A stretch of DNA of 64,000 bases, taken from Gracilariopsis chorda (lineage: Eukaryota; Rhodophyta; Florideophyceae; Gracilariales; Gracilariaceae). Positions 9,214-20,700 of this stretch are shown piece by piece. The position numbers and the translations under genes are program-made. The notes under the pieces are model-generated. The model had not been told where the DNA came from, searched no databases, and worked only from the letters and a program-made list of their open reading frames with translations. Positions within the stretch are counted from its first letter, which is position 1, and each line of letters opens with the position of its first letter. The stretch spans positions 62,001-126,000 of the forward strand of contig NBIV01000084.1 of assembly GCA_003194525.1 (NCBI GenBank), written 5' to 3'.

Positions 9214-10394
9214 CTACTGACCGTTAATATATTCCTCCAATGAGGGAGGAGAACATTTGAAGAACTGCGCAATCGTGTTAGGATAGATGCAGTTTCTCAT
9301 GTTGGTTAGTAACATAGCCGTTACATAAAGAGCTCCAACGGGAGATTCCGCTATCCTCATCTTGCGTTTGAAGTCCACCGTGGTCCAGTAGAGTTTAATC
9401 TCTTTGAAGATTCACTCTAATGTCACGCGCACAGTGGACATCGCTTTGTTGAACGCGTGGCGATGAGCTCATAGATTCGAACCTTGGAACGGAACCTCCA
9501 TAAATGTACGCCGGTTGTATCCTGAATCACCAAAGATGGCATACTGTTTCCCATCTATAAAAAGCAATTCGCCAAGCGTCTCTTCCAGACCACTCCTCAT
9601 GTATAACGTCCAGTCGTGACGACGTCCTTCCATTGGTCCATATGCGTGTAGTATCATTCCATTCGGGGTTGTAACGGCCTGATACTTGAGAGCATGCTTC
9701 CTCTTGTGACCATTATACGCGACACGTTGCTCCTCCTGGTCTCCTGGACGGGCAATGCCAATAACTGTTCCGTCTATGAACCCCACGCAGTTATCCAAAG
9801 CACCTCCTGCTTCTTCTATCGCATTTGCGTACCTTGCAGCATTACGAGAGATAAACGAGGACGATATAGATCCCATTACTAGATTTCTACGAGTACAGAG
9901 AAACTGCTCTATCCCTTCCCAGAATATCTCGGAGAGCTGAGATGCATGACGTCCGAATAATAATTCCATGTCCATCCATCGGGCCGGACTACACAGACGT
10001 CGAAGAATAACGCACGTAACAAGTAAAGGGTCCACGGCGTAACGGTTACGGCTTGTATGAGACCAAGATACAGGCCAATTAATAGCTGTTACCATTCGAG
10101 ATATATCTTGTTTGCGGAACCGGAATAAGCTTAACGATAGAGCATCTGTTATAGCGTTAAAGTTGAACGTAAAGCTTGTTAAAAAATAGCATTGCGACGA
10201 AGAGTGTACCGGTTCACCTCTTTGTTGTAAGCGACATATTTGGTAGCGGCGTGTAGAACAACAATAGAAACAAGCTGGAAGGGTGTCCCCCTAGTAGATC
10301 GGGATCGAATGAGTAGCGCTGTTGCCGCCTTCCAGCGCCTCTTGCGGACGAGGGCCGTTTTGCAGGTGTGGTCTCTCAGCCGACCAAAACCCAT
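9214..10394 (-). pseudogene. Harbinger transposase (DDE_Tnp_4), broken
   Basis: The longest open part (10095-9469) carries the first catalytic Asp in GFIDGTVIG, the HALKYQ motif, the second in GRRHDWTLYMRS, and then GDSGYNRRTF. The same frame continues past TGA 9471-9469 and TGA 9414-9412 to a natural-looking end at TAG 9216-9214. It includes FNKAMSTVRVTLE with the third acidic residue; the second TGA sits where the family has Trp. Upstream, FNAITDALSLSLFRFRKQDI continues in frame before 10095. It joins the ATG frame starting at 10394 only through a frameshift in a T-run near 10185. Two nonsense codons and one frameshift mean this copy cannot make transposase. Confidence 0.8.
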
Positions 10395-10579
10395 GTTGCC
10401 GAAGGAGGTTGGTGCTCGTACTGTGTGCTCCTACTCATGGTACTTTACTGCAATACTCATATTTATATTTGCGTAAATGCACTTTTTACTTTTCCCATTC
10501 AAATTTCAGAAAATGATTTCAGTAAATAAATTAAGAGCTATTTCTGAAATCCTTTTCTGAAATCTCTACTGCGTAAATC

Positions 10580-10936
10580 CTAAAATGATGAGTCAGGACA
10601 AGCTTCCAGCGCTTTGGGGCTGTCCGCTCGCTCCTCTCCTATCGCTTTACTCTGGTGCCTGTTGCTTGCCCGCTTCTTATCGTTCTGCCTCAAGCCCGTT
10701 CGCATGCTTGCGTTTTTGTCTTTTGCACTCAATTGCGTGCTCTTTTGTAACCTTTTCCATTTAAGGTGTTGCTGACAATGTGTGATTTCGCTCTATGCAT
10801 TAATCTCAGCTGTAACGACATAGCTTAAGTCTTCACCACGTCTTACCAATCCCCAAGTTGCATGACATTATAGCTCATACAAATCATGTCCACGTCTGGC
10901 TATCCAATGAGGGTGGTATTTATTCGGCTAATACCG
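10580..10936. other. Spacer between Harbinger and piggyBac B
   Basis: No coding or repeat signal was seen. Confidence 0.5.
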
Positions 10937-11399
10937 TTAACCCTTTTGAGCCGAAAAATTCTAAACGCTACTATGGTAGCAATAACAACTATCCAATTGG
11001 AATGGAGCGCTTGTAAGCTCAGGATTCAATCAATTTCCGTCCGATGCATTCTGCGAGAGCCATAACACACAATATGATGACTTCTGGGCAGCTCGGTGGA
11101 GTGTGAAGTCTTCTGAAAACTTAACACACCACCGAAATCGGATACCATCACTTGTACCTTCGAGTTCTCTCCTGCCAAATCCCAACTGGATCCCCAGCAG
11201 CTGCACCGCCGCGCCGTCCACGCTCACACCGCTGCCACGCCACACGCAGCCGCAAACTCTTAGGCACCTGCCGTGCCGCGTGCAGTCGCGAGCCCACGCG
11301 CCAAACGCACAGCATTGCGCGCCTCCGCAGCCTCGCGCCACCGCAACTTCGCCCCGATGCCGCTACGCCCCGCAGCCGCCGCCATGCGCCATCGCTGCA

Positions 11400-11740
11400 G
11401 CCGCTGCAGCCATGCACCGCCGCTGTGACCGCGCACTACTGCTGTAACCCAGGGCCGCCGCTTTGGCCGTGCGCCACCGCTGTAACAGGGCGCTGCCGCT
11501 GTGGCCGTGCGCCGTCGCTGTAACCGGGCGCCGCCGCTGTAACCGGGCGCCGCCGCTGTAACCGGGCGCCGCCGCTGTAACCGGGCGCCGCCGCTGTGGC
11601 CGTGCGCTGCCGCAGCCACTGTGCGCCTCCGCTGAGCTACGGCTGTGCGCCGCCGCTCTGCTACCGCTTTGCGTTGCCGCTTTTGCCGCCGTCGCTGTGC
11701 TGCCGCTGTGTGCCGTCGCTGTGCTGCCGCTGTTCGCCAT
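11400..11740. repeat. GC-rich minisatellite with 19-bp units
   Basis: CCGCTGTAACCGGGCGCCG repeats about four times exactly (about 11517-11595). Degenerate Ala/Arg-type triplet-rich variants lie on both sides. The 19-bp period is not a multiple of three, so long frames across it on either strand are repeat artefacts. Confidence 0.8.
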
Positions 11741-12272
11741 GCAAGCTGGAAACCATATTCTGCAAGAAAACGACCAGGCACCAATTATGAGCCACTTTCA
11801 ACTTTATCTCTGCAACTCCATCAAAGCATCACATTGCGCGTGCCGCTCAAATGAGAGCCACACATCGAAACGCCAGTATGAGACTTCACAAGAAACCAAA
11901 ACCGGCAATATGGCCCTTGAACCCACAAGTGATTCGAGCACTGTTGAAGTAAACGCAGTACTGCGTTTCATTCCGCCTATTACCACTCACAACGAGGACA
12001 TTGCGTGCCATATCTGTGGTGGAACTCCGTGCTACTGGATGCAGCTAGGTCCGACAGTCGTCGAGAAAGTAGCGCATTGTTATCCTGCTCTTGGTAAAAC
12101 AAAGGAGGACAATAACCATGCACGGAAAGCTGCGTATAAGGCGTTCACGTACGAAAGACATGTCTTCCTAGGGAAGGGGAAACGAGTTCAAATACCGCAA
12201 TGCGCATTGGAAGGAATCAGACGACTTTGGCCAGATGAATTTGGTGCGTATATGGGGTTCAAAGAACAATAG
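11739..12272 (+). CDS. Accessory protein of piggyBac B (C-x2-C, RK-AY, YMGF)
   Basis: From ATG 11739 the frame encodes 177 residues; ATGs at 11787 and about 11910 are alternative starts. The N-terminal third is unremarkable. The C-terminal 90 residues look like a compact domain: ACHICGGTPCYWMQLGP, then HARKAAYKAFTYERHVFLG, then KGKRVQIPQCALEGIRRLWP, ending near YMGFKEQ. From memory, small proteins with this motif order occur in other algae and oomycetes, but I cannot confirm it here. The gene lies inside the TTAA-bounded element, converges on the transposase (3 bp apart) and is unbroken although the transposase is dead. Its function is unknown; a regulatory or DNA-binding role is a guess. Confidence 0.6.
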   Translation: MQAGNHILQENDQAPIMSHFQLYLCNSIKASHCACRSNESHTSKRQYETSQETKTGNMALEPTSDSSTVEVNAVLRFIPPITTHNEDIACHICGGTPCYWMQLGPTVVEKVAHCYPALGKTKEDNNHARKAAYKAFTYERHVFLGKGKRVQIPQCALEGIRRLWPDEFGAYMGFKEQ

Positions 12273-12274
12273 TT

Positions 12275-14358
12275 TTACTTCTTGTACAGCAGTCGGACGG
12301 TTTTCAGGGTTGCGGTAGCTTTGTTTCTTCTATTGCGATGTAATGAGGATGACAGTATAACCTCGGCAGATTTTACTGCGTTGTATATATCAGGACGAAC
12401 ATTTCGGAACGCCTCTTTCTGATGGAAAAGTGCGAAGCAATTGACGTGGAATCCACACTTGCACTCCGTACAGGAGTAGATAGTGTACCCTGGGTTAGAT
12501 CTTGACAGGGCTTTGCACAGCAAACACCCTACGCTACGCTTGCCCTCAGTTTCGAGCAAAATATGTTGGTCTCTTCTTTCCCCACCTTGCCTAACACGGA
12601 GACAAGCAGCGTCTTCACTGCATGTAGGTGACGAAATTGACGCTCGTTGTTGTTGGTATGTAATGTGGTCCGATACAAGCTGTTTGATTATCCTCTTTTC
12701 ATGACTTGAAGATCAATAATAGTGTCTCCTTTCTTGTTGATTGCGTTCAATAACGCGTGGGCGTTGATAATACTCGCATCCAGCATGAAGGTAAGAAGGC
12801 TCATTGAAACTCGCTTCTCCTTTCTCAACGTCGCCGAAGTCGATCGAAATTGATCGAACCTGTCTACAGCATTCATAAAAAGGTTGTAAGCAACGATAAT
12901 TGCAGGAACTTGTAAGGTTGTTCGCCGTACAGATTCATGTCCAACCCAACTTTGTAAAGGCGCAAGTCCTTGCACGCATGTAACAGCATGTGGATCCGGT
13001 GCGTGAATGCGTAACCTTGGCGTATCCGCGAGATCATTTTAGTAAAACGACACATCTGCTCTGTCTTTGAAAACGACAACAACTGTTCTCTCTGCGACTG
13101 TTACCGGCATGTTTGCGCTACCGTCTCTATGTAACACTTGAACTAAACGCCAGTCACCAAGATTTGCATGTTTGAGGCTCTCGATGGCCTCTTTCAGCGC
13201 TGGTCTGTTCATTCCGTCAATGTTGGTAAAACGAACAGTACCCAAAACTCTGCACTCCCCATCGCTAAGGCAAAGTAACTGACGGGCAAGGAAGTGGCGT
13301 GTGTAGAAGTTGTCCATTACCATCAAACGTCCACAAGAAGGTGTAGGGTGCAGTTGTGTCTGATTTGCCATTTGGGCGCACCATAACGCCGACGAAGTAG
13401 ATTTAGCAACCAGTGTTCCGTCCACTTTTCGTTCCACAGCACCTCGGAGATTTCTAAATGTATATTTGTATCGCTGTACAGGCGATTGACCTGACTTACT
13501 CCCAGAACCATTATCTTGCACGCTATGTAAATATGCGTGTGACCAACCCACCACAGCGTAAAAGCGAATCACAAACTTGACCGGTTTCGATTTCATATAA
13601 GATGGAGCCCCAGTACGACCTTTACATCGTACTGTGTTTTCGTCAAGAGAACTCACACCAACAGGAATCGCAATTGTAGCTGCATTTCTTGCAAAATGTT
13701 CAAGAAGCCGACGGCTGTGCCACAACGGGTCAAGAACGGCAGCATCGGGATCATAACAAGGATACAGACGGAGCAAAGCTTGGATGTTCATAAACTTATC
13801 CCGTCCCATAGTCTGTTTGAAAAATGGTATCCCTAAGAGGTCTTAATTGGACCAGTAATCTCGAAGATGATTTAGACGATGTATAGATGTAGCTAGTTCC
13901 AGCCCAAGATACGCAAGAAGTTCGTCCATTCTCAATGCCTTACTTCTCTGCCCACGCTTTACAAGTTCTTTACTAGTCCACTCACGTACATATTCTAAAA
14001 AGGATCCATTCAAGAATAACCCAAGCAATCCCAGTTCACCCCTGTGAGCATAAGTACGTTGTATAAGTTCTGACTTTGCCAAATATAACCCACTTCTGTT
14101 GCGCCACAAAGAGCAATACGGCACTGTATCGTATACAGATTGTTTTTCAGCTGCTCCCAAAGCAATGACCAGAAATTCTTCGTCGTCCGTTTTCTGCCAG
14201 TCTATTTCACCAGCTTCGTGAAAGTTGCATTCTACGTCATTGAATTGTGCAGTGGCGTTAGCTGTAGAACCGTTCATTTCCGCGAACATACCAACAGCGG
14301 ATGGGAGAAGTAAGATTGGGTCAGAATATTTGGCGGTAGTCTGTCCATTTTGGGGCAC
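12275..14358 (-). pseudogene. piggyBac-like transposase B, broken
   Basis: The reading frame starts near 14358, with no convincing ATG in frame, and is interrupted by TAA 13845-13843 and TAA 13041-13039. In both cases translation resumes in the same frame with family-like sequence. A frameshift near 12690 precedes the C-terminal part. Catalytic Asp contexts are visible: VSSLDENTV, LMVMDNFYTRHF and NAVDRFDQFRS. The C-terminal ribbon (12559-12275) has CLLCK and CTECKCGFHVNC. The domains are therefore complete but at least three lesions disable it. The protein is only distantly like transposase A, so two piggyBac lineages are present. Confidence 0.8.
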
Positions 14359-14675
14359 TTTTGACTGCGTTATGAGGCTTCAAGTTGTGTCTCGTTGTTC
14401 TGCATTATGCATGAATTTGCAATGACATGCGAATGGCAAAGAGGGCTCTGATTGTGGCTCATATCTCCCTATATAGACTGTTCTAATTGGTTGTCATCAT
14501 CATAAAATCATGTGAAAGCCAATGAGGACAAAGTAATCTTTAACGATAGTATACTAGCTTTAAGCTTTGAAGACACCTGGAGAGCAGAGAACCAGTTGTT
14601 TTCGTCGCAAGCCAATAAGGCTTTCACCTTAACGCTAGTATAGTAGCGATAATCGTTTCGGTTCAAAAGGGTTAA

Positions 14676-15301
14676 ACGCAGTACTCACAATATTATCTTT
14701 TAGTACTATAAAAAGTAACCAATACGGTAACAGCAATGAAAAATGAGGAAAACAACGGTACAAGACAGATCAGAGACTCTGAAGAGACTCTGATGGATAC
14801 TACATGAGTGAGTATAGCGACAAAAAACTTAATACAACTGTAGGAGGGTTTATTCAATTCGAGCAGGCAATGATCTCAGAGCCGAATCACAGATTGGCTT
14901 TAATTCAGTGTGAAACGGCAGGTCTGTCTTCTCTTAGGTATTTTGGGTTCAAAAAACACTTAAATCTACTACTATTGTAGTTTTAAACACGTTGTTTCTC
15001 CATATTTGCGTAGGTAAGCAGCACTGCGGGCCACGGAACAAGTAGATAGGTGTGAATCATGCTAGCCACTAATAATGTCCGTTCGCGTATCATGCTTTGA
15101 TCTATTTTACATATCATAGAGGTCATCCATGAAGGTTTCTAAAGTACGAAATAAAATTAATATCGATGCTCACCCAAAGCTTCCAAGTGGCCACTCATAC
15201 CTGAACTGAACCAATGCTAGTTCGGTACTGAATAATTTATGATCCACCTCGCCTAGAGGTTATGCGTACGCGCATTGCCCTGAATAATCAATTTTAATCC
15301 A
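14676..15301. other. Spacer without recognisable features
   Basis: AT-rich sequence with no frame or repeat of note. The 5' part and LTR of the following copia element may have lain here, but I could not identify them. Confidence 0.4.
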
Positions 15302-17090
15302 TTGAAAATGATACTAGCAGCCGAAGAGCGGTTAATTCTTAGCATGTCCTGCTTTATTCAATCTGATACCTCACTGACATTTACAGTGTTCAAAGAAGCA
15401 ACCTCACACCCCAAACCGCACAAAATAACGAAACAAAACCATAATCTAGGAGCATACATTATCCCCGACACTTGTCTTTTGATCAATCCCAAACCTACCC
15501 AAAGAAAGAACCATATTCGCATATTGATATGCAAAGCCAGCTTATATGCGATCGCAAACTTCCTAAAGAACGAAAAAGGCATCCTTCAATTATTCTACCA
15601 CATACTCCACCACATACGACAGAAAATGAAACACCCTCTCAGTGACCTTCGGACCAACAACACAAAGGAAAATACCTCCAACAGAATCTGACAAACATAC
15701 GCCCAACACCAGACTACTCATCCCCTCAGAAACTCCAAATTGCCACAGGAAATATCCATTGCAAAACTAATCAATCGCGCAGTCATAGAACTGTTCCGCG
15801 CAGTTTTTACTGCAGCCAAACTTCCCCACCACTTCTTTGAAGATTTGGCAGGAGTACACGTCCTCAACTACAACCATATTTATTGCAGTGGCATAAACAC
15901 CCCACGATATCGTATTTGATATGGAACTAAGACCAACATATATCCACTATCTATATTTGGTGAAACTGGTGCAATGCCAATCTATTAACCCAATAAAGTA
16001 AACGGAACGACGAGCAAAACCAGTTCGATGTATGTATGGTACTTCACTATGCCACATCACAGCAATCAACCTCAGAATACATCAATAGCACCCTGTCAGA
16101 ACAGCGGACTTCAATCCCTATTACAAGACACAAGATCCCAGGATGATCACTGCCGCAGCGTTCATTGCCAAAACAACCATCCAAGCTCCTACACCCAGCA
16201 TTATAGAATCTCACAGGCGCCCACTACAAATCTTCAGCACGCTCGCAAGTACCCTAACGTAGCACTAGGACAAAAGACACACGACGCCAAGCTCGCCATT
16301 CTTGGCATGCACAAGAGCATCCAGTAGCACACCTTACAATATACCCCACACCGAGCAGCAAGTACACCTCTCATGATGATATAACGCTACACGCGCATGA
16401 ACGAGGATGCAGTCACACAGCCAAAATCAGGGTGCCATATATGAGGGCAGTTAGTGAACCCAGAGCTTGATTGCACCCCCGATCACACCACAAAATAAAC
16501 ACTCTATCGAAGCACTCAACGCTTTCTTGTGGCTCTTCAGGCGTCGCATCAACACCCATTGGAACACTTTGACACTACACCCGCATATCTCCAGGAAGAG
16601 TATCAGCATGGCAAACTGGGTTTTTTGTGACTAATGCAAAACTTTAATGATACCTATCGTCACAACAGCTGGCATGGCCCCCTGAGCAGCGACCTCTATG
16701 GGTCCCCACCGGCAGCATACTATTACAAAACGGACTTTCGTGTTCCTCACTCTTTGATTTTAGATACTACTCACCTTGGTTTTGGTATAGGTCTTTGTAG
16801 TGTCAGTTCTAATCCACGGTTACAATCTAATTTTATTCTACTTAACATTCTGAGAAAATGGGTCACCCATTTTCTATGTCTCCCTCCCTCAGAGCCGAGT
16901 GGACAATTTGATGACACAATGTCAATATGCCACGACACCACACTCATGTCAGGAGAAATCCTGACTGACCATATGTACATTAGCAGATCTGAATTACACG
17001 TTGCACATTATTTGCAAGCTTGGCAAATATCTCACCTGGTACAGCAATGATCAAACGGTCATGGAAATTTCTGGAGGAGATCCGTGCAAA
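15302..17090 (+). mobile_element. Ty1/copia relic A, 5' part (integrase to reverse transcriptase)
   Basis: About 15690-15960 reads as a decayed copia integrase tail (NRAVIELFRAVFTAAKLPHHFF, then IYPLSIFGETGA). About 16640-16735 carries the copia reverse transcriptase motif LYGSPPAAYYYKTD. Stops and frameshifts are frequent. The coding sequence stops abruptly and resumes beyond 24161. A Ty3/gypsy element therefore sits inside the reverse transcriptase. No 5' LTR was recognised. Confidence 0.7.
16853..16965. repeat. Two short hairpins in non-copia sequence
   Basis: AGAAAATGGGT-C-ACCCATTTTCT (16853-16875) and GTCAGGA-GAAA-TCCTGAC (16948-16965) are perfect inverted repeats. The surrounding 16740-17085 does not read as copia, so a small inserted element is possible. 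Confidence 0.4.
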
Positions 17091-17764
17091 TTTAAGGAAG
17101 AGAAGTGCAGTGGTTGAAGTGGTCGGAAGTCGATATTGATGATCCGAGTTGAAGGTGAGAGCATCCAGCGGGGTTTATGTACAGGGTCTATGCTAGTTTT
17201 ATCACTGCCACTAGTCGATGAGAATCTTCCGTGTTCGACGACTTTATGCTTGGTCTTTCTCGTTGGTATCCGTATGGGGGTGGTTTACTAGGTTCAGTGC
17301 CAGATCTAGTCGGTTGATGACTTGGCGAATTCCACGAGAGCTGATGACTTCTTCTATGACTTGGCAAGGGTCAGGGCCAGACAGGGTCCTGATGATCTGG
17401 CATGAAACCAGGGTGCCCCTGATGATTTGCCATGGATCTCTCGGGAACCTTTCGTGACCGTTTCATCATTGCTTTATGGGATGAAGTGTCTGCCAAGGGT
17501 CTAAGTAGTAGGCGATGTGAACTTCACAGCCAACGTTGTCCACATGATCGGCCAAGAATTCTCTGACGGAAGCATGTTGTCATGTCATATTGACAGCAAG
17601 TTGCAAAGATGTCCGCTTAGCTTTGAGGCCAGGTAGACATAGCAAATATGTAACCGATCTCTTCACGAGGCCAAATAAAATAAAAATAGGAGATTAAGAG
17701 ATGTTGGAACTGACGGTGGAGCCAAGTATACTAAAACAAAGGTGATCAATATCTAATTCTAACA
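17091..17764 (-). repeat. 3' LTR of chromovirus A
   Basis: Aligns along its length with 23489-24160, for example GCAGTGGTTGAAGTG near one end and CTAACA/ATAACA at the other. Identity by eye is only about 70-75%, so the insertion is old. Confidence 0.75.
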
Positions 17765-20700
17765 TGGCTATGAGCTAACGGTAGAGTGCATTCGCCTCGT
17801 AATTAATCAAGAGAACGATTCATTTGGACTTGCCCAAACCCCTATTCGAGAGGAACTGGGAACAGGTCGCGCTGAGAATCGGATTCCAAGATGAAGGAGA
17901 CTTGACTTCCATCCTTCAAACTGTCCAAGATCTCGCTAGTTGACTCTGTAAAACTTCGTTCATCCAAGGAATCTCCGTAACATGCCACCATGTAGTAGAA
18001 GAGATGCACTTCAAAGAAATAGTCTAGAATCGTCAGAATTCCGCCATTGTAGTTATGAGAAAGTCGGTTCTGAAGTATTTCGTTCCTGCCAGCGTAGACC
18101 GCTCTACGGTGTCGGGCAAGTGAGAAGGATATGTGGAAGCGTGCCCAGTAAATTTGTAGCCTAATCAACTCGATTCTAGGGATTTCTACAATCCAGTTAT
18201 GCACCGCTCTTCTGCCATAGTTGCTATTGATTTAGAGCTCTCATGTGCCTTTGATATGAGTCTTCTGACTAATTTTGAGGGTTCCTTGATACTGGAATGC
18301 TTATGTCTTCCTTACTAAGAGCCCGTCCGCCTCCTTATAATGCCGGAGACGTTCTTCGCAGTTCATGAGATCTCGCGCTTTCATCTAAGTATCCTGATGA
18401 CTTCGATAGCGAAGCCATTGGACAAGAAATTGAAATCGTGTGTGCCATTTTTTTTGATTGAAAATACGTTCTACTTCATTCTTTTCTGTCCCATCTTTCA
18501 ATATCACTGGGGTTGGATGACCTGGCTCGGAATCAATTGACTTGTCTTCTCGGTAAGGTTTGAGAACATTAGCATGTACAAGATCATGAAGTTTTGACTT
18601 CGATGTATGTCTTCATTCTAGACGAACTGTTTCTGGGCCAAGTTTGTGTGTGACCCTGAACAGCCCAAAGTATCGGATTCATAGCTCGAATTTATTTCTT
18701 GTATTTTCTTTATTAGGTACTTTTTTGGATATTTTGGCTTTTTCTACAACTTTCAATACTGGGGGAGATCCATTCTTGTCATTATATGACCTACAGTAAC
18801 GATTTTGTCTTACGATCTCTGTTCTTGACCGTTTTGTTGGTCTTCTCATGCTTTCTACGAACTTGAGAGCTGCATCATTCTCTGAGATGACAGTATGAAG
18901 ACGTAGTACTCTTAGGGGCTCACCATGAGCTACGAAAATGGTATAAACGTTATAGTTGAATTCTGTCGCGAGTTATATGCAACTTCGTATTCTATGAGGT
19001 GCTCATCCCAATTGAGCCACACAGAAATGGCCTATGCTATAATCATTTCTCCAAATTTTCTCTTCATTACTTCGAATTGCCCATCTTTCTGTGAATGATA
19101 TGCTGTTGATGTCTTTATCTTCGTAACCATGAGGCGGAACAATACGTTCCAAAAGTTTCTCATAAAATCTTGTTCCTGTCTGAAGAAAAAACTCTATGGA
19201 GGCCACAACGTCTGTACCTATATTTACAACATAGATCTGTAGTCTGCATTACAGTGACATCTCACCTGGTTTGGAGAACTCTGATCAACTCGGATAGTGG
19301 GTCTACCGTTATATACAACGCAGTATTTCCATATTTCTTTTAAGGAAGCGGTGTGATGAAGTCCATTGAAATTTGTGCCTACTTTCGTTCCGGCGCAGGT
19401 AGTGGTTGTTGTTGACCCAGTGGTTTCGTGGTGCCTGATTTTGTTTCTTAACATCTTAGACATAGGTCGACTTATTCTTTAATCGTTTGCCGTAATTATT
19501 TCTTGCGATAGAGCCTCCGAAGCTTTTCATATGACTTCTGGAACGCTACTTTTCCTGTTAAAAGTTAACCGTGGTGTTCTTGTACTTTCTTCAGTCTCAC
19601 TAAGCGCTTTGGTAGGCAAAGTTGTTCTTCTTGATACAAAAATCCGTTTCGATTGCGAAATCGGCCCTAAAGAGATTTGGACAAATATTTGAAATCTTTT
19701 TCAGTTAGATGTCCTTTAATGAATGCGCGCGTATCTTCTTTGGATACTTCACCCGGCTGGGATATACCATTGAATTTGAAAGTTCTAAAAACCGTTTCCT
19801 GGAGTAATGACTAGTTCATCACTTCAAGGTTCTCAGCATGTTTCGGGTATCTTGAGAGGGCATCCGTGACAGCGTTGAAATTTTCTTTGATCACCTGAGA
19901 AGAAAAGTCGGGCTTCACGATTTTTTCCAGCCAGCGTATCTGTCTTTGGGATTGGTTGGTTGAGATTTAATAATACTGTGAAGGTTAGAGGTCTGAGCAT
20001 ACTGTAAACTTGTGGCCATGAAGATACTCTCTTCACACCCTGAGCGTGTCTAATCCTCCCAAACATTCTCTCTGAACTGCGATATAACGTTATTCAGCTG
20101 CGTTCAATGTTTTTGGTGTAAATGTTACTGGTCATTTAACATTGTTCTCAACCTGATTTATGGCGGCTCCAATGACGGACTGAGAAGTTGAGTACTAGTT
20201 ATATAATGGATAGTTTTGGGTCAAAGTGTCACAGTACTGGGGTATTGGTGATAGCTTTCTTCAAATACTCAAGACTCTCAACTTCTTCTGAATTCCATTT
20301 AAACTCTGATTTTCCGCATATTTTGGTCAAAGGTTTCGATATTGCGGAATAGTCCTGAAAAAATCTTCAGTGGTAGTTCAATAACCCGTGAAATGCCTCA
20401 ACGTCGGTTATTGTTTTCGGAGTATTCTAATTCAAAATTGCATCAACTTTCTGCGCCTCGAGCGATATACCTTCTGCACTCACATTGTTCCCTATGTACT
20501 TGATTTTCTATTTTATGAACTCACAGTTTGAAAGCTTTGCATCGCGCTTGTGCTTGCAGAGTTCATCTAGTACACATATAAAATGCTTACGATGTTGCTC
20601 TTCATGCTTAGTATGAGTGAGAATGACTTTTAAATATACTAGAACGATTATATCTAATTACTTTTGCAGTGCACTGTTCAGGAGATTCATGAACGAAACT

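Larger units (their letters stand above)
7898..10579. mobile_element. PIF/Harbinger-type DNA transposon
   Basis: The left end GATTTACGCA followed by GATTTCAGAAAAGGA (7898-7925) matches the reverse complement of the right end (10541-10579) with a 4-nt offset. These are terminal inverted repeats of about 30 bp. The two-gene layout, a Myb/SANT-like ORF plus a DDE_Tnp_4-type transposase, is diagnostic for PIF/Harbinger. The genes converge. No clear 3-bp target duplication was found. The left end is 47 bp from piggyBac A. Confidence 0.8.
10937..14675 (-). mobile_element. piggyBac-type DNA transposon B with TTAA target duplication
   Basis: TTAA at 10937-10940 and 14672-14675 flanks the element. 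The ends read CCCTTTTGAGCCGAAA (10941-10956) and, inverted, CCCTTTTGAACCGAAA (14656-14671). Looser similarity (CGCTACTAT...) extends the inverted repeats to about 35-40 bp. TTAA duplication and CCCTTT ends are typical of piggyBac. It contains a broken transposase on the minus strand, an intact accessory ORF on the plus strand and a GC-rich minisatellite. Confidence 0.88.

Noticed and set aside
11260-11784. Long Ala/Arg-rich frames on the minus strand
   Set aside because: They are translations of the 19-bp GC-rich minisatellite, low complexity, with no domain.
17765-17840. tRNA-Thr-like string (GAGCTAACGGTAGAG, CCTCGTAA) just inside the chromovirus A LTR
   Set aside because: The D arm is one base short, the anticodon stem does not pair and there is no proper T arm; likely chance or a very worn relic.
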